The position numbers and the translations under genes are program-made. From Agaricus subrufescens (lineage: Eukaryota > Basidiomycota > Agaricomycetes > Agaricales > Agaricaceae), in the NCBI GenBank assembly GCA_029945375.1, contig CM057061.1:1736001-1800000 (forward strand): a stretch of 64,000 bases of DNA, written 5' to 3'. Of this stretch, positions 1 to 10,687 are shown piece after piece. The notes beneath the pieces were generated by a model. The model was not told where the DNA came from. It was given only the letters and a program-made list of their open reading frames with translations, and did not search any database. Within the stretch, counting starts at the first letter, position 1. Every line of letters starts with the position of its first letter.

Positions 1-2194
1 CTATCAATGGTGGTCAATTCATTAGTGTCAATCAACTCACACAAAACAATATTACCCCAAGCGAACGAGAGAGTATGTATTCCTTCAACTCGCAAGCTAC
101 TGTGTTCACAGCATCCAACTCTGACCCACATACTGACAGTTTTTGATCTACTGAAACAGGAAGGATGTCTTGATGCTACAAAAGACTCCAGGGCACGGCA
201 TCCACCACCAAAATGTCATCCTAGAACACGACTCAGGATTAGGGAGAAGCTGAAGCACTTGCTTATCAATGGGGAATTGAGGATGCTTTGGGTTTTTGGT
301 TCGACGGGAACCGGGAAATCTGCCGTTGCCCAGTCGTTTGCTCACTCCTGCGAGCAGGAGGGGAACCTTGCAGGGACGTACTTCTTTTCCGGGGGTGCGG
401 GCCGAAAGAAACCTGAAACCGTTGTTCCAACGCTCGTATACCAGCTCGCCACGAGTGTACCGGAATATCGTTCTTTCCTTGCTGGTCTGCTGTCCCAGGG
501 TCATCTGCAATTACAGGACTCTTTACCTGTTCAATTTCAAAAACTCATAGTTGAGCCGTTTTCTGCACCTCAACTCCAGCATTTGCATCGGCCAATGGTC
601 ATTATATTGGATGGTCTTGAAGAATGTGAAGGAGAGGGTTCCCAACGCGAGATTCTTCAAACGATCACCAACGCTATCCACACCCATCCTAGCCTCCCAC
701 TTCGTTGGTTGATCTTCAGTCGTCCTGAAGCTCATCTCAAGAATGCATTTCCCAAAAACCCACTATGTGGCCGTGAGGAACTCAAGATCGATGCCGAGTG
801 TAAGGAGGATGTGGAACGATATGTCATGGACAGCCTTGGGGAAATCAAGGATGAGTACCCCGATATAGTGCCCCCCGAGTGGCCCTCGCCGAAGATGCTA
901 CAGGAGCTCCTTGACGCAGCCTCTGGGCTTTTTGTTCTGGCGTCGACATGCATTGATTACATTGCTGACCGCGGCGAATCAGACCCTCCTTCTCAGCTCC
1001 ATAATCTGTTGACGTTCCTCAGCCATCCACAGGATGCCATATCCAAAAGCCCCCTCGCACCCCTCGATCTTCTCTATGCACAGATCCTCGAAAATATACG
1101 ACCCACACAGTATAAAACAGTCAGGCGAATTCTGGCGTATATAACTCATCAAGATAAACTTGACAAACATGCGTACCTTGGCTCAGCCCAAGCGCTTGTG
1201 AATTTTCTCCAACTCGACAAACGAGTTCTGTACAAAAACGGACGTGGGCTTTTCTCCGTCGTGAGAATACCAGAGATAGAGGACGCTGCCAAATATCCAC
1301 CACATTTTTATCACTCATCATTCCAAGACTTTATCCTGGACCCAAAACGTTCCGGCAAGTTCTCCATTACGGAGCAAGAGGCTTTAGAGGACATCGTACG
1401 GTCGGGTATTCATTGGTATGAAGTTGATGCGACACACTTCCACTCTCCTGGCGGTACGCCAAGTTCTATGGAATATTTACTAGTATTGATTTTGTTACTG
1501 CAAGGGTGGTATTCGGAACGGAGTCACAAACACAATAGTCTACCCGGTTTGACTTGGGTATCTGAAAATGAGCAGTTGTCGTGTTCTCAAGCGATCATGA
1601 ACTTCCTTGGTGCAGGTTTATTCGATTTTCACTTGAATATTCGGCTGCGTGTCGTGATGGACGGACTTCTCCGTCAACTCTCCGACCTCGATTTCAGATA
1701 TTGGTCCAGTTGGGATGTCTTTCTCCTTGTGCGAATTTGTCAACTGGTGAGCTTATCTCCCATATCACGGTTTCTCACCTTGCTGACTGTGTGAAAGGAC
1801 CCCTCAGGCTCCGTTGTGCGTACGACACCTTCCAGCCCCACGGATCAGCAACTGTTAGAATATTTCAATCGTTTGATAGGGGACGGGATTGCTAAACCTG
1901 CTACCTTCCCGCTCAGATATGTAAGCCATGGACTTGTAATATCATAGTAATCTGAATAATCTGGATTGTCGCTAGCCCCTGCTTGCTGGTCGATGGATCC
2001 GGGACTACTTTTTTATCGGACATGGTGTCAAGTCGGTGATTGTCTGGGTAATGAAGTCGCCTACCTCAAATCTCAAATATGCATTTTCCCTCAACTGTGA
2101 TCAAGAGCCTTCTGAAGCGCAGATATCGATGTACCAGGCAAGCCTCGAGAGCATAAAATGGGATGAAGCGAAAGCTAGGTTGGAAATGGAATGA
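1..2194 (+). CDS. NLR-1: NACHT NTPase, 5' end outside window
   Basis: Partial gene. Exons are <1..72, 140..1453, 1505..1746, 1798..1920 and 1976..2194 (TGA), about 656 residues visible. The first exon is the family's G/N-rich exon 2 (INGGQFISV at 3-29), so exon 1 lies upstream of the window. Exon 3 encodes the NACHT domain: Walker A GSTGTGKS, a Walker B-like segment IILDGLEECEG (LEE where paralogs have LDE), sensor-like LIFSRPEAHL and the family signature CGREELKIDAECKEDV. The C-terminal exons give the shared region ending KWDEAKARLEME. NACHT proteins are STAND ATPases that oligomerise on ligand sensing; no ligand can be named. NLR-2 follows on the same strand after about 560 bp. It is the most divergent of the long members. 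Intron phases match the intact paralogs, which supports the model. Confidence 0.88.
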
Positions 2195-2752
2195 GTATGA
2201 TCATGTGGTTGAGGTGTGATGTGGGTAGTGGTCTTAGTCTAGCATAGTTGTGGTCGTCATTTTGAGGTGGGATTGACCTTTGTTGTCTCTGGAGTGATTT
2301 GAATTTGTGCGTAGGTGGACATCTACTTTACAAGTAAATTTATGTCCATTGAGATAGTCATCGCAGCACGGTGATAACTTGCCTTTCGTTTTCTCGTCTT
2401 TGGCCCAAGGGCAAGGTAACGCTAGTGGGGCGTAACGCCTCGTGATCCGTTACGCGTGACACCGGTCCAAACCGTGCCCAGTGGTCAGTCCGGGCTTGCC
2501 CGCTCCCAGCACGCCTTGAGTCCAAGACTAAGCTTATCTATACCGCACTCAAAGTCGGGGATATGGGGAAGATGGCGGCCTTAGACCCGTTGTGAGCTCT
2601 CCCGGAAGGATCTCGTTCAGCGGAATGTCAAGTGAACAAGCCAACAACTCGACATAAGAGGGACACGAGGATGTCACAAGAAGTGTTGGTCGGGCTGTCA
2701 CCAGCGCCTCGAGCCTGTTCTCTCACTGGCCAATCGCTGTTGCTCGAATTCG
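2195..2752. other. Intergenic NLR-1/NLR-2
   Basis: No gene is supported here. The stretch around 2410-2600 is more GC-rich than its surroundings, with short inverted words (gtaacg and cgttac), and may be an old repeat, but no ends or target duplication are visible. The NLR-2 promoter must lie at the 3' end of this stretch. Confidence 0.4.
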
Positions 2753-5176
2753 ATGTCGCTGCCCGCTCCCTCTCTTGTCGAGCGTACAAAGAAGTGGATC
2801 AAGCTTTTGACGTGGCGATCACACTCTCCGAGGATGAGTCCCGATGAAATGACAAGTGCAGGTGCATTGATCTCCTTCATATCGCTATCATCAATGCTGA
2901 TGTCATATCTAGGATTTTCTCCCAACGCACAGGACTTTAATGTCAGCGGGGGTAACTTTATTAGCGCGGTCAACGGCAACAACCTTATCAATGCAGTCAG
3001 CGGTGGTAACATTATCCACGAATTGAAAATCAATTATATAAATGATGTTGTCTCGAACAAGCAGGCAGGTGCGTGCTCTCCTTCGTAACGCTTACTATGT
3101 TCGAGTGTTAACTTATCCCTACAGTCTTCGAATTACTGGAGCCGTATACGTGCCTCGATGCCCACAAAGACTCCAGTGCTCGACATCCCCCCCCAAAATG
3201 TCACCCTAAAACGCGTTTGAAGATCAGTGAAAGGCTCACACGATGGCTCTTTAATGAGGACGATGAGTGGAAAATGCTGTGGGTACGTGGCTCCGCAGGA
3301 ACAGGGAAATCGGCAGTGGCTCAGTCGTTTGGCGACTCCTGCGGGGAGGTAGAGAGACATGGAGCGTCCTATTTTTTCTCTCGGACCGCGGGTCGCAATA
3401 AGCCCGAGACTGTCATGCCAACAATTGTATTCCAGCTCGCGACCACTATCCCAGCGTACCGATCCCTCATAGGGCACCAGCTTGTCAACAATCCCCTTTT
3501 ATTACGCAAATCACCCCCAGTTCAATTCCGGGAACTTATTGTGGAACCATTCATGGTACTCCAGCGCCAGTGGCCCAGACAGCCAATCGTAATCATACTT
3601 GATGGCCTTGACGAGTGCGAAGGAGAGGCTGCCCAGCGGGTGATTCTTGAAATGATCACCAACGCCGTCCAGACGAACCCCGACCTCCCACTTCGTTGGC
3701 TGATATTCAGCCGTCCTGAAGCCCACCTCAAGAGCGCATTTTCCCAAAATCTGATATGTGGGCGTGAGGAACTCGTCATCGATGCAGAGTGTCGGGAGGA
3801 CGTGGAACGCTACGTCAATGATAGGCTTGTCAAAATCCGGAGCGCATATAGTGATATAACATCCGCCGATTGGCCTTCGCCAGACGTGCTTCCAGAGCTC
3901 CTTGACGCTGTCTCTGGGCTTTTTGTTTTCGCGTCAACGTGCCTAAATTTCATTAATGATCCCGATAAAGCCGATCTGCCTTCTCAACTCGACGCCCTGC
4001 TGACCTTTATGCGCCATGCTCAGGGTGTTGTATCCAGAAACCCTCTAGCTGCGCTAGACATATTGTATTCGCGGATCCTTGAAAGGATATCATCTGATGT
4101 ATATGAAATGACTAAACGTATTTTGGCTTATATATCCCACCAAAATATTGTTGATCGTCGTAATTGCCTTGACACTGCCCAGGCACTATCCAACTTTCTT
4201 CGACTTGACCAACATGCGTTTTATAAGGCTGCGCGTGGCCTTCACTCTGTCGCGAGTATACCTGAACCAGAAGATGCCGGTCAATCTCCATTACGATTTT
4301 ATTATGTTTCATTCCAGGACTTTCTCCTTAATCCTAACCGTTCTGGGAAATTCTGCATTAACGATCAAGATGTAGTGGTGGATATTGTACCATCGTGTGT
4401 TCACTGGTGTTCAGCTGATACAGCACACTTCCACACTAGCGACGGTAAGCCCTTATTCAAAGTGATCTTTTCACAAACCACTCTTACAACTTTCAGGGTG
4501 GAATTTCGATTACAATCACCTGCATGGTTCTCTATTTGGCCTAGCCTGGGTGTCAGGGGACAATCGATTAAGACTTTCTCAGTCGATCACAAAGTTTGTT
4601 GAAGATGTGCTCGATGAAAGCTTCCCTCTGCGATGGGATTGTGTGGACCAAGCCTTTCTTTCACGCCTTTCTTATATTGATTTCAGATTTTGGGGGGTCA
4701 GACACCTGTTTTCTGTTGCGCTTCTCTGTCGGCTTGTAAGTCTATTTCTAACTTTATTTGTCTTTCAGTAGTTTCATTGGTATCTAGGACCTTTCGACTT
4801 CAGTTGTGCGTGTAGATGCATCCAGCCACACGGACCAGCAATTGCTAGAGTATATGAACCTTTTTATAGGGTACGGAGTTGCCAAACCCACTAAATTCCC
4901 TCTGAGAGATGTAAGCCTTTTCATTATTCGTGCTGCCGTCTTCTGAGCTGCTACTAGTGGCTACCCGACTTTGAGTGGTTCAGGGAATACTTTTTTATTG
5001 GATGTGGTATCAACTCGGTGATTTTCTGGAGAACAAAGTCATCTAACTTACCGTTTGAGTATTCATACTCCCTTCGCTGTGACCAGCGTCCATCTGAAGG
5101 GCAAATATCTAAGTATGCTGAAGCGCTTGAAAGAATCTTGTGGAATGAGGCAAAAGCCAGGGTGGAGATGAAATGA
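2753..5176 (+). CDS. NLR-2: NACHT NTPase with triplicated G/N motif
   Basis: Six exons: 2753..2861, 2913..3068, 3125..4444, 4497..4735, 4788..4910, 4958..5176; 721 residues. The ATG at 2753 begins the conserved MSLPAPSLVERTKKWIKLL segment, a basic amphipathic stretch also seen in NLR-5 and NLR-6. Exon 2 is 54 nt longer than in most paralogs because a 27-nt unit is present three times (2942-3022), giving VSGGNFISA, VNGNNLINA and VSGGNIIHE. NACHT motifs are complete: Walker A GSAGTGKS, Walker B VIILDGLDECEG, LIFSRPEAHL. The C-terminal region ends KARVEMK. Intron 1 is 51 nt and stop-free in frame, so its retention would not break the protein. Likely a cytosolic STAND ATPase; ligand unknown. It groups with NLR-4, -5 and -6 by sequence. 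Confidence 0.92.
2942..3022 (+). repeat. Three tandem 27-nt coding repeats in NLR-2 exon 2
   Basis: Three imperfect 9-codon units lie head to tail and encode VSGGNFISA, VNGNNLINA and VSGGNIIHE. Paralogs have one unit (for example INGGQFI or VNGGNFI). The alternating G/N and aliphatic pattern suits short beta-strands joined by turns, as in beta-solenoids; that structural reading is inference. Confidence 0.8.
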
Positions 5177-5619
5177 GTATGGTTCGCTAAAGGGGTGTTA
5201 CTGGGAAGGTTCATGTTAAGTGTGTTAATTTGAAGTAGGATTGGCTTCCGTTGTCTCTTGATCAATTGGCGTCTGTAGTATATGCATGTACGTGTGTTGA
5301 ACAAGTGAATTGATCCACCGAGTTCGGCATGACTCTTGTTAAGAGCCGACGGAGCTGTCGATAGCAATGGGCCGAGAGCGGTCTGCCTTCGGGTCAGACT
5401 TTCGCTTGACATGATACCAACCTGGATAGATAGATAATGTATTTTATTTCGGGAGAACTAAATGATTTCAGTGATTGGGCGGACCAGAGATTAGAAGCAG
5501 CACGGGAGGATATTGAATATTGAATCTCCGGCTGAAGCACAGCACAACAGTTCATGCGGAGCTTGACATCTGGCGTCAAACCGCTTCTTCGGCTTCCTCC
5601 TTCGGGCTTTCACCCCTTA
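5177..5619. other. Intergenic NLR-2/NLR-3
   Basis: I see no gene or repeat boundaries. This stretch holds the 3' flank of NLR-2 and the promoter of NLR-3. Confidence 0.4.
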
Positions 5620-6023
5620 ATGGTATTTCCCGCCCCCTCACTTATTGATCGCACAAAAAGCTGGCTTAGGCATTTGAAAGAACAGTCACAATTACCGTTG
5701 ATTCGTCCCAAAGAGAAGACAGGTACAAGCACAGCGATGTCACCAATTGTGGTATGCTAATGCATTGCACAGGATTATTCTCAAACGCACAAGACTTCAC
5801 CATTAACGGTGGTCAGTTCATCGATGCAAGTAATGCCAAAGATTGTGAGCCTGCAGAGAGCGAAACGAAGGACACGCCGTAAGCAGGCGTTAGTCTTTGC
5901 GGGCGACGCGTGATCACGAGACCAGCGCCCCTTTCTCTTCTCCACCCCGCTTGACCCATCCAGCGGGTCCATAGCCATTCTTTTCGTTCATTTCCATTCC
6001 AATAGCATCCTCTATTCACACAC

Positions 6024-7549
6024 ATGGACCTTCCGGACTACACAGCCGAAGAATTCACCAACCTGCGTGCTAATCTCTGTCAAACATTCAACATGACCGA
6101 ACAAGACGCTGCAGAACACCTCGCAGCGACCTGGAGGGGCAGGAACCAGCAGCCCCAAGGGCAACAAGGAAACCCGGGAGGAGATAGACAGGAGGACCCC
6201 CTAAGGCCACGCAACATCAACCCCCTCAATCCTCCTCTGGGCAACGAAGGTCGCCCCAACCCAGATCCTGCACCAGACACAGGCGACGTCCCACCTCCGG
6301 GCTCTCCCCCAGCAGCCCCAAAAAGAAAGAACTTTCCGAAATTCCACGACACGGGCGTAATTCCCACTGACCAGAAGCTCGAACCGTCAGAGCATGCCCT
6401 CCGCAAGCTCCGTGCCTTCGACTACGTCGAACTATGGTACTTCACCCCCCGAGGCCGAGAAGCCACCATCGAGCACGCCATTACTCTCCAGTCCGAAACC
6501 TTCTCCCTCACACAGTCTGAAAACGGCATATCCCTTCTCCCCTCACGAAACTCCAACACACCGAAAAGTGTCATCATACGAGATGAAAACCTCTCCTTCC
6601 TGGAGATGGGTCACGCCAAAAATGGCCTTATCTCGAACATGGAAAAGTGTGGATGGGAACCGCGCACCGTCCACATGTTCATGAAGTTCTACATGCTCCT
6701 CGACACCCATCCCATCAGAGACGAACCGCAAGGAGATCAGGCGCTCATCATTTACCAAGCCCAGGCCCGGCGAGAGTGGCACCAAGAGATTGAACAAGGC
6801 CGCACCGCATTCAACATCGCTCAAATCAACGAGCAACGGCTTAAGAAGATCGCAGACTCCATCAGAGTCAAGGCATACAACCAAATGATGGACGTAAGTC
6901 TCTCCTCCCCCCTTTTCCCCAGTCCAAACCTTTACTCACCAACCACCTTTTCCTCATCGTCTCTTCACTCAACCCCACACCTGGCCCCGCCCCGCCCCGC
7001 CCCTGCCCCCCATTGCGCCACGCATCTCACGGCCCCTCTCGCCATTTCGGCAAACATATGACCCCGCAGAACTTGTCCCGCTTTCCCCTGCCGGCCCAGC
7101 CACAAAGCCGCCACAAGCACATCCCCTCGCGTCACCGCCGCTCCCCCTCACCACACCTGCCCCCCCCCAAGCGCAAGCGCAGCACATCTCCCCCCTCCTA
7201 CTCCGAGGACGGAGAAGATAAGCCACGCAAGAAGAAGTCCTTTCCGTCGGCCACATCAGCCTCCAACACTGAGCTCAAATCGGTCTGCCCAATGTGCCTC
7301 GGGCGCCGCCCCCACGACGTCGCAAACTGCAAAGCATCAAGGCGCTGGGACGACCTTGATACCACGAGGTGCACCCACACCTCAAAGGGACACCTCCGTG
7401 ACCCCGAAGGCACCATCCTCTGCACTGACTGGCAGAAACCACGGGGCTGCAATGATAACACCCTGGCCCACATATCCAAACATCGATGCTCAGGGTGCGG
7501 CGGAGCGGATCACGGTGCTCAGAAGTGCCCTCGAGCACAGAATGCATAA
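6024..7549 (+). CDS. Gag-like nucleocapsid protein of YR retrotransposon
   Basis: Two exons are proposed, 6024..6893 and 7070..7549, giving 449 residues. The 176-nt intron has a clear donor (gtaagt) and a pyrimidine-rich tract before the acceptor. The N-terminal half is hydrophilic and P/N/G-rich. A middle segment (around FDYVELWYFTPRG) resembles the conserved core of similar basidiomycete gag-like proteins; this is recognition, not a search. The C-terminal part is basic (PPPKRKRS, KPRKKKS) and has cysteine/histidine clusters, including a CCHC-like knuckle CSGCGGADHGAQKC, expected to bind element RNA. The stop overlaps the ATG of the next gene (atgcataa at 7542-7549), which would allow coupled re-initiation. 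Confidence 0.72.
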
Positions 7550-9470
7550 GCCCTTCACTCCATACCATGTTGCAGCCTGGGAACGCCTACTCAGGCTTCC
7601 AGTTCTCGCAAACAGATACCCTGGTCTCGTTTTGATGTTAAGTAACGGTTTTCATGCTGGCATACCAGCCATATCAGTATCGTACTCCCCGTCGAACAAT
7701 GCCTCCACAGAGGAGCATTGTAATGCCTTTCGTAATATCATTCAATTAGAATTTCAGAAGAACCGTTACATCGGCCCAGCCACTAAGTCTCAAATTGAGA
7801 CCCTGATAGGCCCCTTCCAATCCTCACCCCTTAGCGTCATACCCAAGCCCAACAAACCGGGCAAATACCGACTAATTCAGAACCTCTCCCACCCCCACAG
7901 TCCGGCGAGAGGCATCACATCAATCAACCATCATATCGATTCAACACTTTACCCATGCACATGGGGCACCTTCGGAACCATCTCTCTCATAATAGAAACC
8001 CTACCTCCTGGATCCGAAGCAGCAGTCCGGGACGTAAAAGAGGCATATAGAACTATCCCTCTCCACCACTCGCAATGGCCAGGCATGGTAGTTAAATTGC
8101 AGGGCGAGGATCAATATGCCATAGACTCCCAAAACGCCTTCGGCCTAGCCTCAGGCACAGGAGTCTATGGGATGGTAGCAGATGCTGGAGCGGACATAAT
8201 GAGAGCCAAAGGGCTAGGCCCCATATCCAAATGGGTAGACAATCATGTCTTCTTCAGAATCCGCCGCACCCACCTCACCCAATTCAATCAAACCAGAGAA
8301 AGCCAAGCACTCGCCATAGCCAAAAACAGGGGCAAACTTCACAACAAGGGGAGGCTGTGGTATAAGGGCCAGTCTCGTGAAAATGGAAAATTTGAGGAAT
8401 TCGACGAAGACCATTCCACGCCAATAATAGACCTCGCTAGAACTTCACCACACTCATCCCATGATGCACTTTTCACATACGCAATGCAAGACATTGACGA
8501 AATATCATCACAACTGGGAATTCCGTGGGAATTGGAAAAAGACTCCCCGTTCGCCTCGTCTTTCACATTCATAGGTCTCACCTGGAACTTGACTGACAGA
8601 TCAGTCTCTCTCCCTGAAGCCAAGAGAAAGAAATACAGAGACGCCATAGATCAGTGGAACTGCACCAGCACGCACAACCTCAACGAGGCAGAGAAGCTTC
8701 ATGGTAAACTACTTCACGCCTCCTTAGTTATCACACACGGCAGGCCATATTTAACCAGCATTGAGACCTTCCTCGGCGTCTTCCATGATTCCCCTTTCAA
8801 ACCTCGCACCCCCCCCAAGTCTCTACACACAGACCTCATCTGGTGGATCTCCACCCTCCAAAACCCCAGCCTCACCAGACCAATCCACCCCACAATTATC
8901 GTCACTGACCTATCAGCCTTCTCCGATGCCAGTTCCGAAGTCGGGATGGGAATTGTCCTGGGCCAGAGGTGGCAAGCCTGGAGACTTGTCCCAGGGTGGA
9001 ACCACCCAGGCACAGGCAGAGACATCGGCTGGGCAGAAGCCACAGCCTTCCTCTTCCTGGCTACAACTGTGGCCCACCTCCACCCCAGCGGAGGTCACTT
9101 CCGGCTTTTCGGTGACAACACAGGTGTCGTCGAAGGCTGGTGGAAGGGACGTAGTCGAAACAGAGCCACTAATGAAGTCTTCAAGCTGGTCAATCAGCTC
9201 AGTGCTACCTCAGGATCACTTTTCTACACAAAATACGTTGCCACAAACTGCAACCCCGCCGATGACCCATCTCGAGGCATCTACGGACCCAGCAGCCTTC
9301 TCCTCCCACCCATTCCCATTCCTCCCTCTATGCAGGAACTCATCGTGGATTTCGACCACCCCCTACTACCAATCGAAAGGTCAATGGAAGCCACAGGATC
9401 CCTCCCCACTGCAAAGCCAAAACCTCAGCGAAGTCTCACCCCTCCCGATACCCAGCCCCCCCCCAAATAA
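7542..9470 (+). CDS. Reverse transcriptase-RNase H of YR retrotransposon (probably inactive)
   Basis: Open from upstream, but the ATG at 7542, overlapping the gag stop, is the natural start; 642 residues. RT fingers and palm are recognisable: VIPKPNKPGKYRLIQNLSH, then the first catalytic aspartate in AAVRDVKEAYRTIPLH. The usual Y/W-V-D-D box reads WVDNH, so the second catalytic Asp is Asn and polymerase activity is probably lost. An RNase H region follows with FSDAS, WAEATAF, FGDNTGVVEGW and NPADDPSRG. The frame ends at a TAA just after a run of nine C (9456-9464). The overlapping -1 frame is open from there through the recombinase, so the two domains were probably made as one polyprotein by -1 frameshifting, or a C has been lost. 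Confidence 0.82.
   Translation: MHKPFTPYHVAAWERLLRLPVLANRYPGLVLMLSNGFHAGIPAISVSYSPSNNASTEEHCNAFRNIIQLEFQKNRYIGPATKSQIETLIGPFQSSPLSVIPKPNKPGKYRLIQNLSHPHSPARGITSINHHIDSTLYPCTWGTFGTISLIIETLPPGSEAAVRDVKEAYRTIPLHHSQWPGMVVKLQGEDQYAIDSQNAFGLASGTGVYGMVADAGADIMRAKGLGPISKWVDNHVFFRIRRTHLTQFNQTRESQALAIAKNRGKLHNKGRLWYKGQSRENGKFEEFDEDHSTPIIDLARTSPHSSHDALFTYAMQDIDEISSQLGIPWELEKDSPFASSFTFIGLTWNLTDRSVSLPEAKRKKYRDAIDQWNCTSTHNLNEAEKLHGKLLHASLVITHGRPYLTSIETFLGVFHDSPFKPRTPPKSLHTDLIWWISTLQNPSLTRPIHPTIIVTDLSAFSDASSEVGMGIVLGQRWQAWRLVPGWNHPGTGRDIGWAEATAFLFLATTVAHLHPSGGHFRLFGDNTGVVEGWWKGRSRNRATNEVFKLVNQLSATSGSLFYTKYVATNCNPADDPSRGIYGPSSLLLPPIPIPPSMQELIVDFDHPLLPIERSMEATGSLPTAKPKPQRSLTPPDTQPPPK
9456..9464 (+). promoter_or_regulatory. 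C9 homopolymer, candidate -1 frameshift site
   Basis: Nine consecutive C lie immediately before aaataa, the stop of the RT frame. Slipping back one base on this run moves translation into the recombinase frame, which is open to 10687. A simple one-base loss in the homopolymer would look the same. Confidence 0.5.
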
Positions 9471-10687
9471 CTTCGCGGCCAAAGTCTTCACCAGCTGGTC
9501 TGGCTAGCGCTCCCACCAAGTTCAATTCCCCTCTACCAAAAACAACACCACACTCCTTTCCCTCCCCATCTCCCTACAGCCTCACCCTTACGCCCAACCC
9601 ATCACCCCTCAGGCCTCATGTACTCGCGAAGAAAAGGATCAGTAGCTGGGCTCCACCTACACCAGCTCAGCCCAATCCTCTAGACGAAGAGGAAAGAGTA
9701 AGGCAGGTGATGGAAGCCAGCTGGGATGACTCAACACTTGCCACGTACGGCACAGGACTCCTAACCTTCCACGTTTTCTGCGACCACAAGGGCATACCTG
9801 AGCCAGAAAGGGCACCCATCTCCCCCAGTCTGCTCTCCATTTTCATCGCAGCACTCGCCAGCTCATACTCTCAGTCTACTATCACTAACTACGTAGCCGG
9901 CCTCAGAGCTTGGCACACGCTCAACAGACTTGAATGGAGAGCCAACGATGAAGAAGTGAAACTTCTCCTGAGAGCCGCTCAAAAAACCTCCCCCCTATCC
10001 GCCAAAAAGCAAAAGCGCTCCCCCTTCACTGTCGAAATAATCAAGGCTGTTCACACCCACCTGGACCTAAAGAACCCACTCCACATCGCATCCTTCGCCT
10101 GCCTCACCTCTGCTTTCTACGCTACAGCCAGGCTAGGAGAATTCACAGTCCCAAACCTTGCCGCCTTCGACAAAGCAATACACCCCACTCACACCAACCT
10201 TGAATCAGTAGACGACCGCTCCGGCATCTCGACCACAATCCTGCATCTGCCAAAAACAAAGACCGCTCCAAATGGCGAGGACGTCTACTGGACAGCACAA
10301 GAGGACATCACAGACCCCACAGCAGCCATAAAAGCACACCTCATCTTGAACAACCCCCCACCCGACGCACACATCTTCGCATACCCCCATGCCAGCGGTT
10401 TCAGGCCTCTCACCAAGCGCAATTTCCTCAGCGTCATCAACACCGCAGCGAAACAGGCAGGCATAGGATCTCTTCAAGGTCACGGCATTCGCATAGGCTC
10501 CACCCTGGAATACCTGCTCCGAGGCCTGTCCTTCGAGGCCATGAAGACAAAAGGACGATGGGCAAGCGATGCATTTGCAGTCTACATAACCCGCCACGCC
10601 GAGATACTAGCCCAACACACTCACCTCGGCAACATTCAGCACCCCCTAGCAGCACAACCATCCATCTCGAGGGCAAGAAACAGGTGA
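9464..10687 (+). CDS. Tyrosine recombinase of YR retrotransposon
   Basis: The first ATG is at 9710 (325 residues), but the frame is open back to the C-run at 9456-9464. The intervening codons give plausible protein (for example RPHVLAKKRISSWAPPTPAQ), so this is likely the C-terminal part of the pol polyprotein. An N-terminal SAM-like/core-binding part (WDDSTLATYGTGLLTFHVF) is followed by the catalytic domain. The first catalytic Arg is in YATARLGEF, HxxR is HGIRIGS, the Trp/His position is GRWASDAF, and the nucleophilic Tyr is in FAVYITRHAE. All key residues are present, so the recombinase itself looks intact. It would insert the circular or linear cDNA of the element. Confidence 0.82.
   Translation, partial: QITSRPKSSPAGLASAPTKFNSPLPKTTPHSFPSPSPYSLTLTPNPSPLRPHVLAKKRISSWAPPTPAQPNPLDEEERVRQVMEASWDDSTLATYGTGLLTFHVFCDHKGIPEPERAPISPSLLSIFIAALASSYSQSTITNYVAGLRAWHTLNRLEWRANDEEVKLLLRAAQKTSPLSAKKQKRSPFTVEIIKAVHTHLDLKNPLHIASFACLTSAFYATARLGEFTVPNLAAFDKAIHPTHTNLESVDDRSGISTTILHLPKTKTAPNGEDVYWTAQEDITDPTAAIKAHLILNNPPPDAHIFAYPHASGFRPLTKRNFLSVINTAAKQAGIGSLQGHGIRIGSTLEYLLRGLSFEAMKTKGRWASDAFAVYITRHAEILAQHTHLGNIQHPLAAQPSISRARNR

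Noticed and set aside
2401..2620. Possible MITE or RNA gene in the GC-rich spacer
   Set aside because: Only short inverted words, no bounded ends, no target duplication, no RNA secondary-structure signature I can defend.
8761..9507. 248-codon plus-strand frame, Pro/Ser-rich
   Set aside because: Shadow of the RNase H part of the retroelement pol frame; composition reflects the C-rich sequence.
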